Source: Yinghuangia sp035454725 (lineage in GTDB: Bacteria > Actinomycetota > Actinomycetes > Streptomycetales > Streptomycetaceae). From it: DNA of 64,000 nt. Below, piece after piece: positions 26,448 to 35,241 of this stretch. Below the pieces are notes generated by a model. The model did not search any database. It saw nothing but the letters and a program-made list of their open reading frames with translations, and was not told the DNA's origin. How positions within the stretch are numbered: the stretch's first letter is position 1; each line of letters opens with the position of its first letter. The position numbers and the translations under genes were made by a program. The stretch is from NCBI RefSeq assembly GCF_051388935.1, contig NZ_JBPKBI010000001.1, positions 1,054,001 to 1,118,000 on the forward strand, in the 5' to 3' direction.

Positions 26448-27272
26448 TCACGGCCGCGGCTCGGGAAGCGGGCGGGGCGGGTAGGTGCCGTACTGCGCCT
26501 TCACCGAGCCGTTGTCGGAGAGCAGCGTCAAGCGGAACCGGGAGTACGGATCGTGCATGTCGTGCGGCTGCTTCGCGACGCTCTGGCTCCCGTTGTCCGT
26601 CTTGGCGTCGACGCTGTAGCGCCTCTCCGAAAGCGGCACGGTGACCCGGACGCTGCCGTTGTCCGACTCCGCCCGCACGCTCTGCGGTTCGTTCTCCAGC
26701 GCCATCTTCACGCTGCCGTTGTCCGACTTGGCCTCGACCGTCTCGGCCCACGACGTGTCGACGGAGATGGATCCGTTGTCGCTCTCCAACGTCAGGTGCC
26801 CGACCGAATCACGCACCTTGATCGCCCCGTTGTCGCTGCGGAGATCGAACCGCTCCGCGGTCAGCCCCTCGGCGCGGACCGCCCCGTTGTCGCTGCGCAC
26901 GGTGATCGTGTTCACATTGCGCGGCACGGTGACGGTGTAACTGCCGTCGCACGTCACGTTCATGAAGCCCGGGCAGTTCGTGTCGAGCCGCAACCTGCCG
27001 TCGACCATCTCCCACTCGGGGTCGGCGCCGTGGATGCTCTCGGTCGTGGTGCGGTTGACGTGGACCTTGCCGGGCTCGTTGCCGCGCACCAGGCGGACAC
27101 TGCCGCCGTCGCTGGTCACCCACAGCGAGTTGCCCGGCAGGTCGAACGTCGTCTCGGCCTTCACGTCGTGGGACGACAGGACCAACAGGCCCGTGTACGA
27201 CGCCGTTCCGATGCCTCCGGCCAGCAGGACACCGCCGAGCGAGAAGAGGGCGACGCGCATCGGCGTGGACAT
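26448..27272 (-). CDS. DUF4097-type beta-helix protein with membrane anchor
   Basis: A 274-residue protein with an N-terminal hydrophobic anchor (ALFSLGGVLLAGGIGTASYTG) and an extracellular repetitive beta region. The motif SDNG(A/S) recurs seven or eight times about every 20 residues, as in DUF4097/DUF2807-type right-handed beta-helix 'adhesin-like' proteins. Two cysteines (CPGFMNVTC) may form a disulphide outside the membrane. The start at 27272 follows GGGAG. Family members are often tied to cell-envelope stress, but no function is proven. Confidence 0.8.
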   Translation of the reverse strand: MSTPMRVALFSLGGVLLAGGIGTASYTGLLVLSSHDVKAETTFDLPGNSLWVTSDGGSVRLVRGNEPGKVHVNRTTTESIHGADPEWEMVDGRLRLDTNCPGFMNVTCDGSYTVTVPRNVNTITVRSDNGAVRAEGLTAERFDLRSDNGAIKVRDSVGHLTLESDNGSISVDTSWAETVEAKSDNGSVKMALENEPQSVRAESDNGSVRVTVPLSERRYSVDAKTDNGSQSVAKQPHDMHDPYSRFRLTLLSDNGSVKAQYGTYPPRPLPEPRP

Positions 27273-27544
27273 GGGGACTCCCGGGGTCGTCACTGGCGGG
27301 GCTGTGTCGTTCGACTTCTGGCGAGGTCTTCTCGACACTGCCGAGCCTATGAGCGGGCCCTGTCCGGGCGGCATGCGGCACTCTCCCGGAAACGGGGTAG
27401 GGACAACCCCACCCCGGGCGCCGCCGCACACGCTCGCGGACCTGTGCCGCGCATCGAACCGGGGAAGCCTCCCGCACGTGCTGAACGTGCCGGGCTGCGA
27501 CCCGGCGACCGACCAGCCGTCCTGCGCCTAAGGAGCGTTCGCGC

Positions 27545-28063
27545 ATGTTCGACACGAGTTTCGGGCTGCCTGTACACATCCTGATCCTGCACGCCGCGGT
27601 GATCGGGGTCCCGCTGGCCGCACTCGCGACGGTCGCCGTCGCCGTCCGGCCCGCGTGGCTGCCGCGCTGGGGCTGGTGGGTCGTCGGCCTCGACGCCGTG
27701 ATCCTGCTCGTGGTCTTCGTCACCCGGCAGAGCGGCGAGGAATTCCTCGACCGCCTCTTCCCCGACCCGGCCGGCCGGTCCGACGACCTCAACACGCACA
27801 TTGAGCGCGGCGAGGACATGCTCTGGTACGCCATCGCGCTGTTCGCCGTCGCACTCATCCTCGTGCTCGTCGCCCGGCAGCAGACCCGCGCCCGGACGGC
27901 CGGCCGGCCCCTCCCGGCGTTCGCCGTGCCGACGGTCGCGGTGCTCGCGGTCGCAGCGGCCGTCCTGGCCACCATCCAGGTCGTCCGCGTCGGGCATTCA
28001 GGGTCGTCGGCGGTGTGGGAGGACGTCGTGAAGTCGACGGACGCGCAGTCGGCCCCGCGCTGA
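27545..28063 (+). CDS. DUF2231-like integral membrane protein
   Basis: A 172-residue protein with four predicted helices: about residues 10-33, 41-58, 88-108 and 120-142. The N-terminal VHILILHAAVIGVPLAAL pattern is that of DUF2231 membrane proteins, whose histidine-containing first helices suggest redox or haem association in some members. ATG 27545 follows AAGGAG. It converges on rsgA with 26 bp between the stops. Function unknown. Confidence 0.75.
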   Translation: MFDTSFGLPVHILILHAAVIGVPLAALATVAVAVRPAWLPRWGWWVVGLDAVILLVVFVTRQSGEEFLDRLFPDPAGRSDDLNTHIERGEDMLWYAIALFAVALILVLVARQQTRARTAGRPLPAFAVPTVAVLAVAAAVLATIQVVRVGHSGSSAVWEDVVKSTDAQSAPR

Positions 28064-28089
28064 CCCCCGCACCGCCCCCGCGCGAACTC

Positions 28090-29139
28090 TCAGTCGCCCT
28101 CGGCCTGTTCGCGGGTCGCCAGCAGCCGCCTCAGTGAGTACAGCCGCGCCGGGTCGGCGTGCCCCTCCTCGACCCACGCGTCGAGCGCGCAGTCCGGCTC
28201 GTCGTGCGAACACGCGCGCGGGCAGCCCTCGGTGCCCGGCTCCAGGTCCGGGAACGCGTGGATGATGCGGCCCAAGTCGATGTGGTTGAGACCGAACGAC
28301 CGGACGCCGGGGGTGTCCACCACCCACCCCGACACGCCGTCCTCGCCGTGCGGCGGAAGGCGCAGCGTCAGCGCCGACGTGGTCGTGTGGCGACCTCGCC
28401 CGGTGACCACGTTGACGTGCCCGACCGCCCGCTTCCGGTCCGGCACGAGTGCGTTGACCAGCGTCGTCTTGCCGACCCCGGAATGGCCGACGAACACCGT
28501 CGTCCGGTCGTCGAGATACGCGCGCATCGCGTCGAGGTCCCAGTCGTCGTACGCGTCGCCGCCGCGTGTGACGACATAGGGCACGCCGAGCGGGCCGTAC
28601 AACTCCAACAGCGACTCGGGCGGCGCGAGATCCGCCTTCGTGAGCACGAGCAGCGGTTCGAGGCCGGCGTCGTACGCCGCGACCAGGCACCGGTCGATGA
28701 GCCGAGGGCGCGGCTCGGGGTCCGCCAGCGCGGTCACGATCGCGAGTTGATCGGCGTTGGCGACGATGATGCGCTCGTACGGGTCGTCGTCGTCCGCCGT
28801 GCGCCGCAGCACCGAGTCGCGGTCCTCGACGCGCACGATCCTCGCGAGTGCGCCCTTGTCGCCGCTGAGGTCTCCGACGATCGCCACCCGGTCGCCCACC
28901 ACGACGCCCTTGCGGCCCAACTCGCGGGCCTTCATCGCGGTGATCTCGTGCTCGCGCCTGGTGCCCTCGTCGACCAGGCACGTGTAACGGCCCCGGTCGA
29001 TGGTCAGGACGCGCCCGGTCTCGGCGTCCTCGTGCTTGGGCCGGGTCCGCGTCCTGGGACGCGAGCCGCGCCGCGACGGGCGCACCCGGACATCGTCCTC
29101 GTCGAAATCTGTGCGGCGCGTCGACCGGGCCTTGGCCAT
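28090..29139 (-). CDS. rsgA: Ribosome small-subunit GTPase RsgA
   Basis: A 349-residue circularly permuted GTPase that helps mature and check the 30S subunit. An OB-fold N-terminal domain is followed by the permuted G motifs: G4 TKAD, then G1 GHSGVGKTTL near residue 220, and G3 DTPG. The C-terminal zinc knuckle has CPRACSHDEPDC. It begins 6 nt after the aroA stop and is surely co-transcribed with aroA, a conserved actinobacterial pairing. The first 40 residues are a basic/acidic extension. Confidence 0.92.
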   Translation of the reverse strand: MAKARSTRRTDFDEDDVRVRPSRRGSRPRTRTRPKHEDAETGRVLTIDRGRYTCLVDEGTRREHEITAMKARELGRKGVVVGDRVAIVGDLSGDKGALARIVRVEDRDSVLRRTADDDDPYERIIVANADQLAIVTALADPEPRPRLIDRCLVAAYDAGLEPLLVLTKADLAPPESLLELYGPLGVPYVVTRGGDAYDDWDLDAMRAYLDDRTTVFVGHSGVGKTTLVNALVPDRKRAVGHVNVVTGRGRHTTTSALTLRLPPHGEDGVSGWVVDTPGVRSFGLNHIDLGRIIHAFPDLEPGTEGCPRACSHDEPDCALDAWVEEGHADPARLYSLRRLLATREQAEGD

Positions 29140-29145
29140 GCCGCG

Positions 29146-30426
29146 TCAGCCCGCCGATCCGAGAAGTCGCGCCCACAGCGCCGGGAAGTCCGGCAGCGTC
29201 TTGCCCGTCGTCGCGATGTTCTCCACCTCGACACCCGGCACGACCAGCCCGATCACTGCGGCGGCCGTGGCCAGCCGGTGGTCGTCGTAGGTGTGGAACA
29301 CACCGCCGTGCAGCGGGCGAGGCCGGATCTCCAGGCCGTCCGCGGTGTCGGTGACGTCGCCGCCGAGCGCGTTGATCTCCTTGGCCAGCGCCGCCAGCCG
29401 GTCGGTCTCGTGCATGCGCAGGTGTGCGATTCCGGTGAGCGTCGACGGAGAGTCGGCGAGCGCGGCCACCGCCGCGATCACCGGCGTCAGCTCGCCGACA
29501 TCGTGCAGGTCGGCCGTGATGCCGTGCACGGTGCCGGTCCCGTCGAAGGTCAGCCCCTCGTCCGTGAACACGCACCCGCCGCCCATGCGCGTGAACAGTT
29601 CGCGCAGCCAGTCACCCGGCTGCGTCGTCGTCTCCGGCCAGTCCCGTACCGTCACCGTGCCACCCGCCACCAGGGCGGCTGCCAGGAACGGCGCGGCGTT
29701 GGACAGATCCGGCTCGACAACCATGTCCCGCGCGGCAAGCGGCCCGGCGGCCACGCGCCACACATCGGGCTCGGAGTCGTCCACCTGCGCTCCCGCCGCG
29801 CGCAGCATCGCCACGGTCATCGCGATGTGCGGCATCGACGGCACCAACGTACCGACGTGCCGGACCTCCACACCCTCCGTGAACTTGGGCGCCGACAACA
29901 ACAGCGCACTCACAAACTGCGACGACGACGAAGCGTCGATCTCCACAATGCCGCCGCGCAGGCCACCCGACCCGCGCACCGTCATCGGCAGCCGCCCCGC
30001 GCCTCCGTCGTCGATATCGGCCCCCAGCTCGCGCAGGGCAAGGATCACCGCATCGAGAGGCCGTTCGTACGCCCGAGGATCTCCCTCGAACCGCACCTCG
30101 CCGTCGGCCAGCGCCGACACCGGCGGCAGGAAGCGCATAACCGTTCCGGCATTGCCGACATCGACGTGCGCCGGGCCGCGCAGCGGAGCCGGTACCACGT
30201 ACCAGTCGCCCTCCGCCGTGTCCTCGACCGTCACCCCCATCGCCCGCAACCCGGCCGCCATCAGACTCGTGTCCCGGCTCCGCAGTGGACGCCGCACATA
30301 TCCCGGCCCGTCCGCCAGCGCCGCGAGCACGAGTGCCCGGTTGGTGACCGACTTGGAGCCGGGCAGCGTGACGGTCGCATCCACGGGAGCGGACGCGAGG
30401 GGAGCAGGCCAGTGCGGAGACGTCAT
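29146..30426 (-). CDS. aroA: 3-phosphoshikimate 1-carboxyvinyltransferase (EPSP synthase)
   Basis: AroA joins shikimate 3-phosphate and phosphoenolpyruvate, the sixth step of the shikimate pathway. The 426-residue protein has the substrate-binding LPGSKSVTNRALVLAALADG at the N-terminus, VGNAGTVMRFL near residue 91, and the later HETDRLAALAKEINALG and DHRLATAAAVIGL motifs with the catalytic Asp/Glu/Lys set. The NAGT site has the normal Gly-Asn-Ala-Gly form of the sensitive class I-like enzymes. Start ATG 30426; TAGGCT lies 8 nt upstream, no ribosome-binding site. First gene of an aroA-rsgA operon. Confidence 0.93.
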   Translation of the reverse strand: MTSPHWPAPLASAPVDATVTLPGSKSVTNRALVLAALADGPGYVRRPLRSRDTSLMAAGLRAMGVTVEDTAEGDWYVVPAPLRGPAHVDVGNAGTVMRFLPPVSALADGEVRFEGDPRAYERPLDAVILALRELGADIDDGGAGRLPMTVRGSGGLRGGIVEIDASSSSQFVSALLLSAPKFTEGVEVRHVGTLVPSMPHIAMTVAMLRAAGAQVDDSEPDVWRVAAGPLAARDMVVEPDLSNAAPFLAAALVAGGTVTVRDWPETTTQPGDWLRELFTRMGGGCVFTDEGLTFDGTGTVHGITADLHDVGELTPVIAAVAALADSPSTLTGIAHLRMHETDRLAALAKEINALGGDVTDTADGLEIRPRPLHGGVFHTYDDHRLATAAAVIGLVVPGVEVENIATTGKTLPDFPALWARLLGSAG

Positions 30427-30559
30427 GGGCAAGAAGCCTATACGGGCGCGCGGCCCCGCTCCCGGGGAAAACCGGGGCGCCCGGAGCCTGCCGTACGCCC
30501 CGGACGCCCGGCGTCCCGGACGCGTACCGTCACCTGCCCGGACGGCCGTCCCCAAGGGC

Positions 30560-31138
30560 TCAGACGTGCAGGGTGGGCCGGTAGACGAGCTCTTGGATGT
30601 GGCCGTCGAGCGTCCGGTGCTCGATCAGCTCAAGGTCGAAGTCGGCCGCACCCGCGAAGATCGGGGCCGATCCGGTCTCACCCGTGATCACCGGAAAGAG
30701 CGTCACCTGCACGCGGTCGACCAGGCCGGCCGCCATCAGCGCCCGGTTCATCGCCAGGCTGCCGTGCGAGCGCAACGGCACGTCGGACTCCTCCTTGAGC
30801 CGGGCGACGACGTCGACCGCGTCGCCGCTCGCCACCGTCGCGTCCGGCCAGTCAAGGGGGCCTTCCAACGTGGTCGAAACCACCGTCGCCGGCAGGTTCC
30901 ACATCCGGGTGACCCACGGGTCGCGCACCTCGGACTCCTCGGTGCTCTCGGCCAGCATCTGCACGAACTCCCGATGCGTGTTGGCCCCGAACACCATCCG
31001 CTGCTCGTCGCTGTAGAGCGAGAGCCGGTGATCAAGCAGCTCCGGCCCCTGCTTGCCCCAGTAACCCGTCCAGTTCCCCCCGGCGGCTCCGAAACCGTCG
31101 AGGCTGGAGAAGACGTCGAAGGTGTAGGTCGCGGTCAT
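30560..31138 (-). CDS. RibD/dihydrofolate-reductase-like oxidoreductase
   Basis: A 192-residue protein of the RibD C-terminal (DHFR-fold) family. Landmarks are the N-terminal FDVFSSLDGFGA strand-loop, MVFGANTHREF, and the NADPH-binding region RSHGSLAMNRALMAAGLVD with the LFPVITGETG strand. Members reduce pterin- or pyrimidine-like substrates, but most actinobacterial copies have no known substrate. ATG 31138 follows GGAG. It is likely a single-gene unit upstream of aroA on the same strand (133 nt apart). Confidence 0.82.
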   Translation of the reverse strand: MTATYTFDVFSSLDGFGAAGGNWTGYWGKQGPELLDHRLSLYSDEQRMVFGANTHREFVQMLAESTEESEVRDPWVTRMWNLPATVVSTTLEGPLDWPDATVASGDAVDVVARLKEESDVPLRSHGSLAMNRALMAAGLVDRVQVTLFPVITGETGSAPIFAGAADFDLELIEHRTLDGHIQELVYRPTLHV

Positions 31139-31268
31139 GATGGGCTCCTCGCGTGCGGTCGATCGCTTGTTGCCAATACAGACCGGCGACCACGGCAAAA
31201 CTCATCGCCCCGGGCTTCCCGAGGTTCGGCCGTCCCCAGGCACGCACGACAATCCGGCCGTACGCCGA

Positions 31269-31805
31269 TCAGCGGCCGCGCGTCAGCACCAGAATGTCGT
31301 GCAGCACGGCACCGTCCCACGGGTTCCCGCGACCCACCCGCCGGTAACCCCACGACCGATAGGCCGCTTGCGCAGCCTCCGCATCCGGCCGCGCGTTGAG
31401 GATCACCCGCTCCTCCAGCCCCTCCACGACCAGATCGTGCACATGGCGCCCGACGCCCCGCCGCCGCCAAGGCGCACGCACCGCAAGCTCCATGAGCCCA
31501 AACGTCCGCCGTCCGTCCTCGCGCCGCATCTCCTCGGTCACCGGCGGTTGAACAACGTCCCACCACCCGGTCGAAGCCCCGAGCGGAAAGCCGTACGCCA
31601 TTCCCACGGGTTCGCCATCGTCGCCATAGCCCACCACCGCCCGAAACCCAGGGCGCCTGACCTGCCGCGCGAACCGCCGAAAGTTCGCGGCAACGTCGTC
31701 GCCGGACTTCAGGTACGGCGCCTCAGCGAACGCCTCCGCATAAATGAGCCGCAGGTCAGCCTCGGACCCGACTGTGCCCGTGCCGTCCAAGCGTTCGTAC
31801 CGCAA
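31269..31805 (-). CDS. GNAT family N-acetyltransferase
   Basis: A 178-residue GNAT protein. The acetyl-CoA pyrophosphate-binding loop is RAPWRRRGVGRHVHD (motif A, Q/RxxGxG) near residue 112, preceded by the MELAVRAP strand, and the C-terminal AQAAYRSWGYRRVGRG is motif B. I choose the TTG start at 31805 because GGAGGT lies 5 nt upstream. Substrate unknown. It starts 27 nt after the NUDIX gene and is probably the third gene of an XRE-NUDIX-GNAT unit. Confidence 0.83.
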   Translation of the reverse strand: MRYERLDGTGTVGSEADLRLIYAEAFAEAPYLKSGDDVAANFRRFARQVRRPGFRAVVGYGDDGEPVGMAYGFPLGASTGWWDVVQPPVTEEMRREDGRRTFGLMELAVRAPWRRRGVGRHVHDLVVEGLEERVILNARPDAEAAQAAYRSWGYRRVGRGNPWDGAVLHDILVLTRGR

Positions 31806-31832
31806 TGCATACCTCCGGGTACGGGGTCACGG

Positions 31833-32303
31833 TCAGTCGAGATACGGGGTGGCCCGGTCTTGCTGATAGTGGCTCAGGCGCAGTCGCTGCGTGGGGTGGA
31901 TCGGGAGTTGGTCGAGTCGAGAGGCTTCGACAAACGCGATCGCGGTCGACTCGGTGGAGGACCGAAGTTCGCCTCCCACGATGCGGGCTGTCAGGCAGAC
32001 ATTGAACTGCTGACGTACCTCCCCATCGGAGTAGGCGATGACGTGACGGGGATCGCTGTAGATGCCCACCAGCCCGGTGACCTCCACATCGAGCCCGGTT
32101 TCCTCGCGAGCCTCGCGCACGGCGCATTGGGCCAGGGATTCACCGAACTCGATACCGCCACCGGGAAGGGCCCAAGTGCCGGAGTCCGCCCGTTTTAGGA
32201 GCAGTATCCGTCCGTTGTCGTCGGTGAGCACGGTCGATGCTGCTACCACGAGGGAGTTGGGCTGGGGGGCCGCAGGATCGTCGTAGTAGTCGGTTCGCGT
32301 CAC
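31833..32303 (-). CDS. NUDIX hydrolase
   Basis: A 156-residue NUDIX protein with a complete box, GGGIEFGESLAQCAVREA then REETGL. The N-terminal VTRTDYYDDPAAPQPNSLVV is typical of a streptomycete NUDIX group found with XRE regulators. GTG 32303 is chosen from that N-terminus, 29 nt after the stop of the XRE gene. The hydrolysed nucleotide derivative is unknown. Confidence 0.83.
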   Translation of the reverse strand: MTRTDYYDDPAAPQPNSLVVAASTVLTDDNGRILLLKRADSGTWALPGGGIEFGESLAQCAVREAREETGLDVEVTGLVGIYSDPRHVIAYSDGEVRQQFNVCLTARIVGGELRSSTESTAIAFVEASRLDQLPIHPTQRLRLSHYQQDRATPYLD

Positions 32304-32332
32304 GTATGGACGTTTCCGGGACAGGGGTCCAT

Positions 32333-33535
32333 TTACTCGGCCGAGCCTGCGGAGAAGTACGGGTACCGCTCGCTGAGCGTCCGTTGGAGTTCGCGGAGCT
32401 GGCGTACGGGCCGAGGCGAGGTTGACTCGTCGATGATCTCCTTCTGCTCTTCGATCACGAGCGCTGCTTGGGCGGGTTCGTCGGCGTTCAGGTACGACAT
32501 CGCCAATGCCTCGCGGTAGTCGGACGTCCACTCCGCATGGCGGAGCTCGCCGAGGTCACGGAGCCCGGTGCTCAGCAATTCGATGGCCTGGCGCGCGTGC
32601 CGGGTGCTGCGATCGCCGAGGTATCGGTGGACACTGCCGCGTTGAAGAGTCAGGAAGGCGGGCGTGTGGTAGTACGACCAGGGAGGTGCCGGCTGTTCGC
32701 GTTCCTCGGCGGCCAGCTCCATCCCTCGTTCCAAGTGGCTTAGGGCCTCGGTTTCGTCGCCGTCCATGGCGTGTCCGCGAGCCTCTTGCAGGTGGTCGTA
32801 CGCCCTTTGGCCGGCGAATACGCGGGGGTCACGCCGCGCTGCCCGGGACAGGCCGACCACCGCACCGCCGTGGCCTGCCATCCAGGCCAGATGACCGCGG
32901 AAGCTCAACGAATTGGCCAACATGTTTGCGTTGTCCGTTTCGGCCGCCCATTGCGCAGCGCGGTCAAACCACGCTCGTGCTGCGGCGTGCTTGTCCACGG
33001 CGGCATGCAGCCAGCCGGCGAACTGAGCCCACTGCGATGCGATATCGACAAGGCTGTTCCTGGCGGTGCCCCGCGCACCGTTCACCAACGGTTCCAGTAT
33101 GCCCAGTTGGGCGAGTACGGGCTCGATGACCGCGACGGCGCCGATCACGTCTTCGGTGTGCCGCTGCGCTTCGAGTGCGCGCGCCAACGGTACGACCAAC
33201 TTCGTGCCCGCACGCGATGGCACGACCAACGCCCGTGCCATGCGGGCTCGTTCGTCGGGGTCGAAGCTGGTCTGCATCGCGTCCTGCTCCGGTACGCGGC
33301 GGTTCTCCACCGTCGCGGCTTCCAGGACTTCTCGGGGGATGTCGAGCACAGCCGCAAGGTGCGGCATCCACCCTTTGGGCGTTCGCCTGGCGGTCTCCCA
33401 GCGGTAGACGTCGACGCGAGTCACGGTGGGCCGACCGCTGACTTCGTTCAGCTTCTCGGCCAGGCGCGCCTGACTCCAGCCGCGTTCCTCGCGTAAGCGG
33501 CGGATCAAGGCTCCGAGTTGGTTTCCCTGCCCCAT
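32333..33535 (-). CDS. XRE-family regulator with TPR-like sensor region
   Basis: A 400-residue protein. Residues 5-70 form an XRE-type helix-turn-helix domain (LGALIRRLREERGWSQARLA then RVDVYRWETARRTPKGW). The remaining 330 residues are helical, TPR-like repeats (for example AARAWFDRAAQWAAETDNAN and EALSHLERGMELAAEE), as in RRNPP-like or large streptomycete XRE regulators that sense peptides or small ligands. ATG 33535 lies inside a palindrome that probably serves as its own operator. It is divergent from an ATP-binding protein gene. Confidence 0.82.
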   Translation of the reverse strand: MGQGNQLGALIRRLREERGWSQARLAEKLNEVSGRPTVTRVDVYRWETARRTPKGWMPHLAAVLDIPREVLEAATVENRRVPEQDAMQTSFDPDERARMARALVVPSRAGTKLVVPLARALEAQRHTEDVIGAVAVIEPVLAQLGILEPLVNGARGTARNSLVDIASQWAQFAGWLHAAVDKHAAARAWFDRAAQWAAETDNANMLANSLSFRGHLAWMAGHGGAVVGLSRAARRDPRVFAGQRAYDHLQEARGHAMDGDETEALSHLERGMELAAEEREQPAPPWSYYHTPAFLTLQRGSVHRYLGDRSTRHARQAIELLSTGLRDLGELRHAEWTSDYREALAMSYLNADEPAQAALVIEEQKEIIDESTSPRPVRQLRELQRTLSERYPYFSAGSAE

Positions 33536-33562
33536 GCCAACAGTTTGGACTGCAGATTGGCA
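33535..33562. promoter_or_regulatory. Palindromic operator at XRE start codon
   Basis: TGCCAA-N16-TTGGCA, with a further CAGT-TTGG-ACTG inverted repeat inside. It overlaps the XRE start codon and lies in the short divergent region, so autorepression is plausible. The binding protein is inferred, not shown. Confidence 0.55.
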
Positions 33563-33610
33563 TACAGGGAGGAAGATCCTGAATATCCACATTGCCGGAA
33601 CCCTTGTTGC

Positions 33611-34231
33611 ATGTCCGGAACAGGAACGCGGCGGCATCACGCACGGTGGGTCCGCAGCCAGGCTGAACTGCCTGGCGTGGCGCAGGCTTCGCCGACTGAC
33701 GACGACTGGTTGTCGGCGGCGATGCGAAGGGATCTCCGCAGCGGCATCGAGTTGGAGTGGAAACGCGAGAAGACGTGGCCGGTCCAGAAGGCATCCGTGA
33801 GCCGCGCGCGGCAGCTCGTGGACGGGGCGCTCATTGATTGGTGGCCGGTGTCGTCGCTGCGGCGCGATGTACGGCTGTGCGTCTCGGAGTTGGTCACGAA
33901 CGCAGTTCAGCACCCGGAGTATTTGCCGGAAGGCGCGTGCCGATCGTGCACCGTCACGCTGCGGTTGCGGTACCGGCCGAAGTCGTTCCTGATCGTCGAG
34001 GTGGACGACTGGGACCGTCGTCCACCTCGTTGGCCTGCGGGTGCGCCGGAAGTGAATGCGGCTGATCCGGACTCGCTACCGACGTCGGGTCGAGGGCTGT
34101 TTCTGGTCGACGTATTTGCGGACGGCCGCGACTGGCGGCCGTGGCATCTGGGCGGGAAGACCGTCCGGTGCTGGTGGAACCTGACCGCGCGCGGCCTCGC
34201 CACGGCGTTCACAGCGCGGTCGAACCCCTAA
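33611..34231 (+). CDS. RsbW-like ATP-binding (HATPase) regulatory protein
   Basis: A protein of about 206 residues with a GHKL ATPase domain: the N box SELVTNAVQHP, the G1-like VDDWDRRPP and the G2 GRGLFLVDVFADGRDW followed by VRCWWNL. It lacks a phospho-accepting histidine, as do RsbW-type anti-sigma kinases and the many stand-alone streptomycete ATP-binding proteins. The start is uncertain: ATG 33611 is given, with ATG 33722 as a shorter alternative; neither has a clear ribosome-binding site. It is divergent from the XRE regulator. Its stop is followed in frame by a kinase-like remnant. Confidence 0.72.
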   Translation: MSGTGTRRHHARWVRSQAELPGVAQASPTDDDWLSAAMRRDLRSGIELEWKREKTWPVQKASVSRARQLVDGALIDWWPVSSLRRDVRLCVSELVTNAVQHPEYLPEGACRSCTVTLRLRYRPKSFLIVEVDDWDRRPPRWPAGAPEVNAADPDSLPTSGRGLFLVDVFADGRDWRPWHLGGKTVRCWWNLTARGLATAFTARSNP

Positions 34232-34411
34232 GAAGTCGCCAACCCGCACCGGCTCCCCGCTGAGGCGCGCCCCGGGCGCGTCCGAGACCTCGTTGACGCT
34301 CGGCCGTGGCGGTTCCCCGCGTTCGAGGCCGTCGTCACCGCGTGCCTCGATCCGAAACCCGCCGTCCGGCCGTCGGCCTCGGCCGTTGCGGCGGCGTTCG
34401 CCGCAGTGTGA
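34232..34411 (+). pseudogene. Remnant of a serine/threonine protein kinase C-lobe
   Basis: Directly after the TAA of the ATP-binding gene, in the same frame, a 59-codon open stretch ends at TGA 34409-34411. It reads like the end of a Ser/Thr kinase domain: LPAEARPG, then WRFPAFEAVVTACLDP and KPAVRPSASAVAAAFAAV. The CLDPxPAxRPSA element is the usual last motif (subdomain XI, with its Arg) in actinobacterial kinases. There is no start codon and no upstream lobe, so this is a gene fragment. Confidence 0.6.
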
Positions 34412-34461
34412 TTCGGCGACCGCGCCGACGGATGGGGGACCGGCGTGCGAAGGTTGGGCGC

Positions 34462-35241
34462 ATGTGTGGTCGGTACGCGTCTACGCAACAGCCTGACGAT
34501 CTGATCGAGCTGTTCGAGATAGAGAAGCTGTCATCCGAAGTCCGGGAGCAGGCGTTGCCGCCGGACTGGAACATCGCGCCCACCAAGCAGGTGTACGCGG
34601 TGCTGGAGCGCGCCGCCGAGCGGGAGGGCCCGCCGGTTCGGCAGTTGCGGACGCTCAAGTGGGGGCTGATTCCATCGTGGGCGAAGTCGCCCGAGATGGG
34701 CGCCAAGATGATCAACGCGCGGTCCGAAACGGTGTTCGAGAAGTCCGCGTACCGCAAGGCCTTCGCGTCGCGGCGGTGCCTGCTACCCGCCGACGGCTAC
34801 TACGAGTGGTACACCCCCGAGACCGCCCCCGACGGCCCCAAGGGCAAGTCGCGCAAGCAGCCGTTCTGGATCCACGCCGCCGACGGCTCCCCGATCGCGT
34901 TCGCAGGTCTGTACGAATGGTGGCGCGACCGCACGCGCCCCGATGACGACCCGCTCGCGTGGCTGTGGACCTGCACGATCATCACCACCGACGCCGAGCC
35001 GGATCTCGCCAGGATCCACCCCCGCATGCCGTTGGTGCTGGAAAAGGACCGATGGGACGCGTGGCTTGACCCGAAACTGTCCGACACCGAGCAGACCCGC
35101 GCGCTTCTGACTCCGCCGACGCCGGGCCTGATGGCCGCGTATCCGGTGTCGCCCGAGGTCAACAGCGTCAAGAACAACTCACCGCACCTGGTCGAGCCGC
35201 TGCCGCCGGAGGACGTACTGGGCGACGACACGCTGTTTTGA
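34462..35241 (+). CDS. SOS response-associated peptidase (SRAP/YedK/HMCES family)
   Basis: A 259-residue SRAP protein that crosslinks to abasic sites in single-stranded DNA to protect them. Cys2 (MCGRYA) is the nucleophile once Met1 is removed; other conserved blocks are WNIAPTK, LKWGLIPSWA, NARSETVFEK, RCLLPADGYYEW and IHPRMPLVL, the last with the catalytic His. ATG 34462 follows AAGG. It is a single gene here, behind the kinase fragment. Confidence 0.93.
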   Translation: MCGRYASTQQPDDLIELFEIEKLSSEVREQALPPDWNIAPTKQVYAVLERAAEREGPPVRQLRTLKWGLIPSWAKSPEMGAKMINARSETVFEKSAYRKAFASRRCLLPADGYYEWYTPETAPDGPKGKSRKQPFWIHAADGSPIAFAGLYEWWRDRTRPDDDPLAWLWTCTIITTDAEPDLARIHPRMPLVLEKDRWDAWLDPKLSDTEQTRALLTPPTPGLMAAYPVSPEVNSVKNNSPHLVEPLPPEDVLGDDTLF

